A stretch of 64,000 bases of DNA, from positions 2,501 through 66,500 of the forward strand of contig RPFO01001969.1 in assembly GCA_009746045.1 (NCBI GenBank), in the 5' to 3' direction. The translations under genes and the position numbers were made by a program. The notes beneath the pieces were generated by a model, which did not search any database, was not told the DNA's origin, and saw nothing but the letters and a program-made list of their open reading frames with translations. The DNA comes from Mesostigma viride. Taxonomy: Eukaryota; Streptophyta; Mesostigmatophyceae; Mesostigmatales; Mesostigmataceae. Positions 1-11,100 of the stretch are shown piece by piece (the stretch's first letter is position 1; every line of letters starts with the position of its first letter).

Positions 1-130
1 AGGTGGAAAACACACACGTAGCTGTGAGGAAAAGGGAGAAGATGAGGGGCCCATAGCGAAATGGAAACCTTTTGATGCTGACGTGGGGAGTGGAGATACC
101 AAGACCTTTGGTTAATGCCGGCTCACGTAC

Positions 131-3100
131 CGGAACTGCCCGAATCGCAGCAGGTAGATCAGGTCGCCGTACACCTGGTCCCTGGCACCCTGGGGCGGCA
201 CCTGGACCGCCTCCACCGCCGCGCGCCATGTGGCCGCGTCGCCAAAGGGGGCCGCGGCCACCGCCGACCGCGGCGCATCCTCGACACTGGCATCCGCCCC
301 CTTGCCACCGGCATCCCTGCCACCAAACCGCCACAAGCGGAATCCCCCACTTTCTTTGGGCCGTCCTGATGACCGCTCCTGTGATGACAGGGACCCCTTC
401 CAATCCGTAGCTGCTCTTTCCGAGGCTGCGCGATTCTCGCGGGCAAGCAGGCCATTGGATGGTCCGTTCTCGGTCATCCATGTCGTCGATGGTGAATCCG
501 ATGGCCGGGATGAACCAATGGCGGCCACTGGCCGGGAAGGCCCACCAGCGGAAGACGGGGACGAGCCAGGTGTCGTCGTGGCCCCTGGAATGCTCGGCCC
601 CGCCCACTCGGCGGCGAGCCAGGTGGCGACGGCCTCGGCGGCCAGGGAGGTCTGCCAGGAGAGCGCCAGGCCCTGCCACCAGGCGGGGTCCGTATTCGCG
701 CGCTCGTTGTCCGGAAGGGTTGAGATCTGAAAGGGCGAGAGAGAGGGGGGAAAGCGAGAAAAGCAACGAAGAGGTCAACGAAAAGAGGATGGGGAGGCAT
801 GGTGAGACCTGGTGGTGGTGGGAGTAAAGATAAAAAATTTAAACAACGTTTTTAAAGTTTTCAGAAATGGGAAAGGCAAAGAATGTGAACAACATCATAG
901 AATGTAGAATCATAGGAGCATGGGTGAGGATCGGATGGGAAAACCATACGAGCATTAATTGATTAAGTAACATAAGCGTAGGCAGGATCGGATGGGAAAA
1001 TCATACAAGCATCAGTTGATTAAGTAACATAAGCGTAGGCAGGATCGGATGGGAAAATCATACAAGCATTAATTGATTAAGTAACATAAGCATAGGCAGG
1101 ATCTCGTTTTCACGTTTATTGCGTTCTGACGACAATAGGCAGGATCTGATGGGGCAGCAATCGTGAGCAGCTCGATTTGAGGGATGAAATGCGATCATGA
1201 AAACTGAATTCCCGATATCTGACTTCCTAAGCATGGATATCTGAACTCCTAAGCATGGGCTCAACGAGGTTGGGGGGGAGGGAAAGGAAGGGTCCAAAGA
1301 CAACGGGTCCGGCTGGTTCGCGATCTTCTGCAGAAGAAGGGCAAGCCAAAAGAAATGGCCAGGAAAGGAGTGCATATGAACGGATGATATGGGCAGAACG
1401 TTATCCAGAATATTCTACCCGCGGACAACCACCGCTGTTACTTCTGTTAGCAATGAGCACCTGATGCCACAAGGCGGCTGAGTACACTCCCATCTAATTG
1501 ACCCACCTTGTCACTGCTTCTAGGCGTGGAGGCCCCACCAGACCCATTTTGGATACATAAATACACAAGTCACAAGCAGCTGGCTATGCTTGCAACTGAT
1601 ACACTCTACTCGACCCACCGTGTCGAACAGCAGCCAAAAACCCCACGGCCGATGACCAGTCTTATGCTACTATGCTAGCAACCAGCTACTTACGCCACAC
1701 AACCGTGAAGTGCACTCTACTCAACCCACCCTGTCATGCAGCAGCCGCACCACCACGGCCAGCAGCCGCCGCTGCGACGCAAGCCCAATACCCTGCAGGT
1801 ACAAACTCCACCGCTGGTCGCCCCATGCAGAGATGGGCCGGTTGCTGGCATCCGGTACCGCCCCCTCCCCGCCCACCCCCATGATTCCAGCATCCCAGTC
1901 CGCCCTACGCACTTCCGCCAGGCTCTCGGGGGGGTGGAATAGGGAACCGTTCGGGTACCCATGACCCGCCGCCGGCATGTTAGCATGGGGCCCAGTCTCC
2001 GCCAGCATGTTAGCATCGCCCGCCCGGCACCGGTCCGACGCGAGGGCGCCATCGGTGGCCCCAGCGAGAGTAAGCCCGCTGTCAGCCCACCGTGGCAGCT
2101 GCGAAGGGGATGTTGGCAGGGCTTCCCCGAACAGCTTTGCGGATAGGCTGGACCACAGCGGGGTCACGGCGGGCGGCTCTAGCGACGAGGAATCCACCCA
2201 TTTAAACTCCTGGTGCCTGGTGGAGGGAGAAGGGGCGGGGACAGGAGCTGCGAGGGGCTGCGCAGCAGCGGACGCGGGGGCAGGAGTCACCTGAACTGTG
2301 GCAGGTTGTCTGCAAGACAAGGGCCAAAAGGAGGTATGGTAGTGGCAATCGGAGCTTTATTGTAAAGGCAAACAGATCACCTGGAAATGCAGGCGTGGCG
2401 CTAATTGTGATAAGTCCTCCTGCGATTCCAGGCGTGCGTTATCGACCGATGGGCGACAACTGAAACCACACTACGCTGGCCAATGTGTGGCGTAAGCGAA
2501 TGTTGCAATTATGGGCATTCCAGGGCCACTTCAGGGGACAAGCTCAGACAGACTCCTCCCTGGTGTAACCCGTGTTATGCAAGTTTCTCAAAATTAGACT
2601 TTTTTAAATTAGATAGACGGTGCAGTTCTCGAGGGCTGTCTCAAATGCGTTGATGCTGTGCCTCGAATGCGTTACCCGTACAAAGAACTCACAGCAGCAC
2701 CAAAGTTTTGGGGGCGAGCAACATATCTTACATTGCCCAGGCACAGTGCGTGGGACCTTGTGGTTTAACCCACTTGGTGGCCTAATGCACCTGGAACCTG
2801 GTGGTTAGACCTGGTGGTTTAACCCACTTGGTGGCCTAATGCACCTGGAACCTGGTGGTTAGACCTGGTGGTTTAACCCACTTGGTGGCCTAATGCACCT
2901 GGAACCTGGTGGTTAGACCTGGTGGTTTAACCCACTTGGTGGCCTAATGCACCTGGAACCTGGTGGTTAGACCTTGTGGTTTAACCCACTTGGTGGCCTA
3001 ATGCACCTGGAACCTGGTGGTTAGACCTTGTGGTTTAACCCACTTGGTGGCCTAATGCACCTGGAACCTGGTGGTTAGACCTGGTGGTTTAACCCACTTG

Positions 3101-4768
3101 GTGGCCTAATGCACCTGGAACCTGGTGGTTAGACCTTGTGGTTTATCCAACTTGGTGGCCTAATGCACCTGGAACCTGGTGGTTAGACCTTGTGGTTTAT
3201 CGGTTCAAAGGCTACAAGTGCCTCCCTCCCCTGACCATTCGAAATGGCATTTTACTAACATTGTATTTTATGGCACAAACCGTGCTGCTGCTCCACGCTC
3301 CCATGACAAGACAGGGCATTAAGACAAAGCAGATGGGTTGGGTTTGGCATGTTGGAAAAGGGGTGATGGGGAAGGGTTGGGTGGGTGGGTGGGTGGGTGG
3401 GTGGGTGGTGGGTGGGTGGGTGGGTTGCTGGGTGGGTTGGCGGGTGGGTGGGTTTGCTTAAGTGTGTGTGGGGGGGGGGGTCGTGGGTGGATAAGGAACA
3501 GGAGGGGGGGGGGGGAGAAGGAGGAATAGAGACAACTGGCAGATGGCTGGGGCAATGCTGCAAAAGGAACATGCCGTCTTCATAACGCTGTCCACCAGGT
3601 AGACTCCACAGGTGTCCTTGGGTGATACAGCACCTACGGGCTGGTGCCTCCTGGGGCTGTATCAGCAGGCGAGCACATTTTCTGGCTAGGAATCGGCGCG
3701 AAATTGTGCCAGTTCACACGGGCATAATGTCGGCGAGTTTCGAACTGGAATGGATATGCAAGCTAGGCCGGGGCGTTCCCTTGGTTACGGTAATGGAAAC
3801 GGATCATGTACCGATATCGTGTCAGAAGCCCAAACCGTACCTGGTATCCAGCACTGGAGCATTTGTTTCTAATTCCCACGCTTCCGGCGGCGATGAAACG
3901 GCAATGCTGGATGCCTTGGGAGTCGCCGAGGCATCCCATTTTTTCTCGGTGTTTGGTGATGGGACCTCTTGCTGCTCTTTGGGGGCCAAGGCCAGCCCGA
4001 GCTGGTATGAGAAAAAGCACGCCAAAGCCGTGGCCAGTAGGTAAAACGGCTGGGACGTGACTATCGATTGGAGACCTGCTACTTCGGCGCCCGACAGGGC
4101 CAGCGTGGTCAATGGCTGGACGCCCCTAACCTTCTGGGCACGACGCAGGTAAGTGTTGTCAGAGAGAGCAGGATTTGTCGCTGTCCATGGCTTACAGCCC
4201 ACTGGCAGGCCGTGCAATTTCGCGCTGCGCTGAAGGCGGCATTGAGGACCATGACGGGGCCTGCTTTGACAAGCATGTCCTCCGGCGTATACGCCGAACC
4301 CGGCGTGAATGCTGATTGCCTGCATGAGGCAGACTGACTACAAGACATTAACCAGGTCTAGACATGGCTGCCATTAAGCCTAAGCGGTCCACAATGCTCG
4401 TATATGGTCGCACTGTGGACAGCGAAATGCCTCTGAAGTGTAATGACAAAATTGCTGTCGTCCCGCGCTCGCCGGGCGGGGGCATGTCTCCGGGTCCCGG
4501 CTTGCCGCCACGCTTGAAATTTAACTACCCTCAAGTATCTGCGACTAGTAAAGTTGATACTTGTGGATAGGCCGGAAATATCAACAACACGTGCCTGCCT
4601 GACAACTCCTATCACTGACATGCTAGGTACAGTACATTTTAGACTCACGGCAAAGTGCCGGATCTCTGCAGTCTGTAGCCCATGTGCGGCTGTGGGAAAC
4701 AACGAAGTGCCGGATAAAGACCAGCCCGCGCCGGGTCGGGACGGGTCGCGTGCATCGCGTTTTGCCAA
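131..4768 (-). CDS. Unrecognised multi-exon gene, possible single-pass membrane protein
   Basis: Function not recognised. Best-supported exons: 4133-3841 (acceptor cgtgcccag, donor gtacgg) and 2309-1792 (acceptor cttgcag). These two join in phase, AG plus A. The first carries a hydrophobic segment (FYLLATALACFFSYQLGLAL) followed by a charged Pro/Ser tail; the second is Ala/Pro-rich. A further exon of about 727-131 has a strong pyrimidine tract plus cag acceptor and a gtacgtgag donor. In it the protein-like reading switches frame: WWQGLALSWQTSLAAEA, then PVFRWWAFPASGRHWFIPAI in another frame, then YGDLIYLLRFGQFR back in the first. This suggests indels or a missed intron. A possible first exon, 4768-4649, has an ATG, a gtgagt donor and phase 0, and would make this gene divergent from the SR45-like gene. 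The 3' end is not in the window or not recognised. The exon at 4133 is the most certain; linking the others into one gene is inference. Confidence 0.4.
926..1105. repeat. 57-bp tandem repeat, about 3 copies
   Basis: The unit contains aggatcggatgggaaaatc and gattaagtaacataag. It lies in the putative intron between exons of the 0.1-4.8 kb minus-strand gene. Copies differ by a few substitutions. Confidence 0.85.
2756..3205. repeat. 54-bp tandem repeat, about 8 copies
   Basis: Unit with cacttggtggcctaatgcac and cctggaacctggtggttaga. Copies are nearly identical; the main variation is cctggtgg versus ccttgtgg, and aaccca versus atccaa. It lies between exons of the minus-strand gene and does not itself look coding. 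Confidence 0.95.
3378..3450. repeat. (GGGT)n G-rich microsatellite
   Basis: Near-uninterrupted gggt units with a few interruptions, followed by G-runs to about 3515. It has G-quadruplex-forming potential on the plus strand. Similar arrays recur at 20.97, 48.25, 51.84 and 57.04 kb. Confidence 0.9.
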
Positions 4769-5159
4769 CTTGGGACGGGGCCGTCGGGGCGCCGCGCTTA
4801 AGATTTCCCGGGCTAATCTGGCCCGCCTTCGTTGTTGTTGTTGTTTGCTGTTGAGTTGCTGAGTGTACTGTGCAGCTGTTGAGCCCTACAAGTTAGTTCG
4901 TCCACCCAGGATTCTACTCACAACGGCAAGGGTCTTTTGGTAGGCTAGCAACCAGTCCCCCAAGGTTCGCGCCTGGTTGCTCCGGGCATGCTGTCCCGTG
5001 CACGGGCTGCTGTGCACGGTGTAGGCAACAACGGGGGGCAGAAGCAACACCGAGTTTCCGCCATATTTCTCCCCTTGTGTTTCAGGAAACAAAGCACGAG
5101 CCCAGGGGACAGTAGAAAGACGCGATCAAGGGTAGGGCGCAGCAGCATTCTCCGCTGCA
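4769..5159. other. Probable 5' region of the SR45-like gene / divergent intergenic
   Basis: No coding signal seen. GC-rich stretches (ccgcgccgggtcgggacggg) lie near 4725-4800, and a gttgttgttg run near 4830. No obvious TATA box precedes the ATG at 5160. If the 4768 start of the neighbouring minus-strand gene is right, this 0.4 kb is a bidirectional promoter. Confidence 0.4.
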
Positions 5160-8100
5160 ATGGCGAAGTCTCCGGGTTCGAAATCCGGGTCGTCATCGGG
5201 AAGCGGCAGCAGCAGCCGCAGCAGTGGGAGCTCGTCGTCTAGTGGGTCGTCCGCCAGTTCGTCAGGCAGTTCGGATAGGAGCAGAAGCTCCAGCAGGAGC
5301 CGGAGTCCTAGTCCGCAGCCGGCTAAAGATGAAAAGAAGGCGCCAGTTCCATCCGTGGAAAAAAAGCCCCCCCCAGTGATAGAAGAAAAGCCCCCCGCGT
5401 CCCCTCCGCCTGAAAAGAAGAGGTAGGAGAGCGGGACACCAGCGTGCACGCGTTGGAATGCCAGATTCTGCCAGTGCACCTGTCTAAGATACTTGCCATG
5501 CCTGACACGGATCTTACGGGGAGTCTGCAGGCATGGCTGTGCCTGTCTTGCCTATCTCATGAGGCTAATTACCTGGCTGTTTGCCGCGAGTGTCGGTGAC
5601 GTGCAGGGCGCGGAGCCCGTCCCCCTTGCCCAAGGTTTTGCACGTCGGCAATCTCACGCGCAATGTGAATGAAGCGCACCTCCGAGAGATATTCGGTGAG
5701 CTTGGGCGCGGAAGTCCCTGTAGGGGCACCATGTGGAAGTTGATACGGTTACTGGTCATGGCTACGGTTTTAGGTCATGCTCACTCAATAATAATTTCCA
5801 TCCTCGCTTCCCCGCGCCCAGTCCCGCCGTGTCCCTCCTCTCCCCGCCTTCATAGGCATACACACGTGATCTATGTATTACTTTTGTTGACTATTTGGTG
5901 CTTGCCACTAAGGCATGCACCCGAATCTATTTGTTACCCCAGGGGCATGGTTATTTCCCCAATAGCAGTCTGCGTTTCGTCCTTTGTTGAATCCTCCCTA
6001 GGTGTTTTATCTTTCTAATCGTTTCAGTCTAGTCCAAAGATTTTAGGGGCTGCCTTGCAAGTAAGTCGTCATACCTTGCAGTCAGACGATGTCTCCGGGC
6101 AGCCATAGCATAAGCTGGCACCCATGACTTCTCCTTAACGTGGCATAAAGCTGGCACCCATGACTTCTCCTTAACGCGGCATAAAGCTGGCACCCATGGC
6201 TTCTCCTTAATGCGGCATAAAGCTGGCACCCATGACTTCTCCTCAATGCGGCATAAAGCTGGCACCCATGACTTCTCCTTAATGCGGCACAAAGCTGGCA
6301 CCCATGACTTCTCCTTAACGCGGCATAAAGCTGGCACCCATCACTTCCCCCCAAACACGGCGGCGTTCGTTGTGTCGTGAAAAATGTCAGCCACACCGCC
6401 CCACGCAGGCACCATGTTTTTTTCTCATCGCAAAACTGCTAACTCGGACTGGGGTTGGGGGGGCAGGGCAGGCGCTATTTCGGCATGCCGAAATGTACCC
6501 AGCATCTGTTATCGATGACATTGTTCGATGGTCACCATTGCCCCATTTCTTTCCTCCCCCCTCCCCCCCCGCTGTTGCCCTTCTCCCGCCCTCCGCTGAC
6601 CTTTGTACGACCAATTTCTCTCCCTTGCATATTTTCCTGTGATCGTCTTTGGTCAGCTGGTATCATATACATGGCATCCTGCGGCTATGGCTTTTCAAGG
6701 CAACCCCTGGTTACTTGTTACTATCGGTCATGTTGGTGTCCTGCTGTATCATCATCTGCATGTCCCTTATTCCGTCCACCTATCTATACAGGTCCACGTT
6801 GGGATTCCGGCGGTATTCCTTTGCTATTCCTTTGCTATTCCTTTGCTATTCCTTTGCTATTCCTTTGCTATTCCTTTGCTATTCCTTTGCTATTCCTTTG
6901 CTATTCCTTAGCTATTCCTTTGCTATTCCTTCGCTATTCCTTTGCTATTCCTTTGCTATTCCTTTGCTATTCCTTTGCTATTCCTTTGCTATTCCTGCGG
7001 TGTTCCTGCGGTCGTGCTGCCACGCTGCCTGGTGCCCTGACTCTTCCCTTCGTCTGTCAATGCCAACTCTTTTGTTGGTTCGTCAGTTGGTGCATCCATG
7101 CGAACCCACTATCTCATGCCAACCCGTTAGTTTGCTCGTTCGTGCATCCATGCGACCCCTGATTCTCACCGCGGGCTCATCGCGCGGGTGGACCCCGCAG
7201 GCAACTTTGGCAAGGTGGTGAAGGTGGAGCTCGCAATTGACCGCCTGGTGGGTTTAGGGATTAGGGTTTAGCAAGACGTTGACGTGATAGTTTTATTAGT
7301 TTCTGCGCTAAGGTGGAGCTCACGATGGATCGCCAGGTTGGCGCCTTTCGGACCCTTCCGCCAGGTGGGCGCCTTCCGAAGTTTTGATGTTGATAGTGTA
7401 GTTAGTTTTAACGTTAACGTATCGTCAAGGTTGTCTCGTGCAGATCGCGATGTAGAACGCAAGGTAGTGCGTGTTGCAGATTTAGACTCGCGTGTAGCGA
7501 AGCCGCAGAGACAGGGAGGTCCCCTGTCCCCTGTCCCCTGTCCCCTGTCCCCTGTCCCCTGTCCCCTGTCCCCTGTCCCCTGTCCCCTGTCCCCTGTCCC
7601 CTGTCCCCTGTCCCCTGTCCCCTGTCCCCTGTCCCCTGTCCCCTGTCCCCTGTCCCCTGTCCCCTGTCCCCTGTCCCCTGTCCCCTGTCCCCTGTCCCCT
7701 GTCCCCTGTCCCCTGTCCCCTGTCCCCTGTCCCCTGTAGCTTCTCTGGCCCTACTCGCAAAATAATTTCTTGTCCCTAGTCCTGTCTAGTTTATTCCCAA
7801 ACCAGTTCTTTGGTCCCTACAAGGATTGGCAGGGTTCTGAGAACCATGACGCAGACCGCAACGGTTGCATGGTTGGGCGCCTGCCATGCGTGCACACAGC
7901 CATGATGCGCGCCATGTGTCCAAATAGTCACGTTGATTAGGTAGGTTAAGTCACTAGATTAGTTGAATCAGTCATGGATGGACATGACTTTGCAATAACA
8001 GTTGCATGTATGCTCATTCTGCCATCGTACGGGATTAAATTATAACATGCCTCCGTGGGGAGATCATGTAGCACATCGTATGAGATGTTACAAGGCTAAG

Positions 8101-11100
8101 GTTCCTTTATTGGTCCTTATTTGGTGTTGTAGTTTATCAATTAACGGCATGCCACAAGGTAGACTGCTGTCCCATCACATGTTTGATTGACCGGAGCTAG
8201 GCTGATGTGGCTTGCGCTGTCTCTAAGATGTTTTGTTGGGAGGAGTATTGCCAGTACTATTTGTCCATGTACGTATGGTCCCCGTGATATGGTACATATC
8301 TCCTTTAATACATCCTGGGCTACTTCCTGCAAGGGTAGGGTGTAAACTACACCTGCTCTGGTCCCCACAATATGGTACATATCTCCTTGAATACACCTGG
8401 TATGGTCCCCACACTAAGGTACATAGTGTGGACTATGATACATACCTCCTTTTAATACATCCTGGGCTACTTCCTGCAAGGGTAGGGTGTAGCCTACACC
8501 TGCTCTGGTCCCCACAATATGGTACATATCTCCTTGAATACACCTGGTATGGTCCCCACACTAAGGTACATAGTGTGGACTATGATACATACCTCCTTTT
8601 AATACATCCTGGGCTACTTCCTGCAAGGGTAGGGTGTAGCCTACACCTGCTCTGGTCCCCACAATATGGTACATATCTCCTTGAATACACCTGGTATGGT
8701 CCCCACACTAAGGTACATATTGTGGACTATGATACATGTCTCCTTTTAATACATCCTGGGCTACTTCCTGCAAGGGTAGGGTGTAGCCTACACCTGCTCT
8801 GGTCCCCACAATATGGTACAACGCCGCCCGCATAATTCGTGCACGGTCTCTCTACATTGCTGTCATCTTTGCCTCCGCTGCGTCGCCGGCTTGCTGCCCC
8901 GGATGCCAGCACAACATGCCTCAGGGCGAACATGGCTTGATGCCGCACACCCTCACTGTATCTGGTCACTATATGTGTTAAGTGCTCCATGGTTGCCTGT
9001 TCCCAGGTGAAGCTGCCCCGATGCTTTCACTATGGTGTTATGCTGCAGGCACTCACTGTATTTGGTCATTGTAACTGGATGGCAACTATGTGCCATGTGA
9101 GGATGTGGCAGGTCAACGCTCATTATGTGCGCTCACTATATCTGGTCACTGCAACTGTATAACGGCTGTGTGCCATGTGCCAGGTCAACCTGCCCAAGGG
9201 ATTTGGCTACATCGAATTCGAGACTCGAGCGGAAGCGGAGAAGGCGCTGGACTTCATGGATGGGGTGGGTTGGTCACTATAGCGTGTTCGTTCACTATAG
9301 CACCTGCTTGTATCGTTTGGTTTTGATATGGTAGAGAAGGCACCTGACTTCATAGGGTGGGTTGGTCACTATACTAGTATAATTCAACAAACTGTATATG
9401 TTATGTTTTTTAGTGAGCCAGAAATTTGCTACCAAACAGAGAAGCCTTTGACTTACATGGATTGGGTACGTTGGTCGCTGTAGTTCGTGTTTGTCACTGT
9501 AGTACCTGCTTTTATCTTGTATTTTGTTTTGATGTAGCAGAGAAGCCTATTGACTTCATGGATGGGGTGGGTTGGTCACTGCAGCTTTCACGATACTCTG
9601 ATGGGTATACCTTTTCGGTTACAGCAGAAAGAAGAGGACGCATTGGTGTTGGAAACTGGGGTGCATTGATCTCTGAAGCGCTGACCATAGTGGCACGACA
9701 TTGTGTCATTTCAACACTGTGGTTCCAGTAGAAGGGCAGCCCAGCACTTACATGCATGAGGTCTCTAGACTCTGCTGCCCATGTGCGGCGTGGGATGCAA
9801 CTAACTAGCTAACATGCATGAGGTAAAGCCCTACCCCCACCAGCACCCACCCCACCCTACACCCGCAGCACACCCACGCACCTCCACCACCTCCAGCCTC
9901 ACGGCTCCTGCCACTTTCAACTGCAACTTCTCTTCTTTCACACCACCTGCCCTCCCACATCCCGTTCAGGATCAAGAACATGGATAATCCTCATCAGCTG
10001 CTGCAAACTAACCCGTCGACAATCCCATCTAAAAACCCATATTGGCCATGCTTCCAGGGCCACATGGACAGCAACTCTCCCCCCCTCCCTTAGGTTCTTT
10101 GTCTTCCAAGAACAGAAAAGTGCGACGGTCGCTGACATGTTCGACCCCGGCCTTCAAACCCAACATTTCCCCCCCCCCCCCCCCCCCCCCCTCCGCACCC
10201 CCTTACGCCCGCCCCTCTGCCCCCGGCTCTCTCATTAAGGCCGGATCGACGGCAATGTCTTCACCGTCAGCTCCCCACGCCCTCCTTTACCTTTCATGAG
10301 CAAAATAATTTTACAACATGTTAACCCTTTACTTTCTCCTTGCTCCCCCCCTTTATATCCCCTTGCTTTGCCAACTCTTCCCCGCCCGCCCCCCCCTTAT
10401 TGCCAAATCGATGGCAATGTTGTCTCTGCCACTTCCGCCCCTCCGGTTTCCTTTTCTGCCTTGTATGCACAAGAGCATTGATGCAGTTTGTCTTGTTCTG
10501 CAAACGCAACATCTGCACACACACGCACACACACGCACACACGCACACACACACGCACACACACGCACACACACGCACACACACGCACACACACGCACAC
10601 ACACATCAGGGTCAAATCGACGGCAACGTCGTGACCGCCGCCTTCATCCTCGTGCCCAAGCGCAAGTCGCCGCCGCCGCCGCCGCCCGCCACCGCGCCCG
10701 CCGCGGCCCGATCCGACCGCGACCGCGACAACGCGAGGAACAAGGAGAAAGAGAAGGACAATGCTGTCGCCGGTGTCGCTGCTGTTGCGGGGGGCGGGCA
10801 AGGCGTGGAGATGAAAGACAAGGACAAGGACGGGGGGCCGCCGCGGGACCGGGATCGTGACCGAGACAGGGAGAGGGACAGGGAGAGGGACCGGGCGCCC
10901 CCGGCAAGGGCGGGCGATCGGGATCGGGAGAGGGAGAGGGACAGAGATAGGGAGCGGGAGCGGGACAGGGAGAGGGACAGGGGGCGGGAGGCGGACAGGG
11001 ATCGTGACGGGCGCAAGGACCGGGGCGCTCCGGAGCCATGTAAGTTTCCAGGGTGGTTGCCCAGTTGTACTTTGTTTGTTATGGTTCTGGTAGCTCGTAG

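Noticed and set aside
7284-7739. Plus-strand frame with repeated CPLSPVP
   Set aside because: 7-bp satellite that is open in all three frames; intronic.
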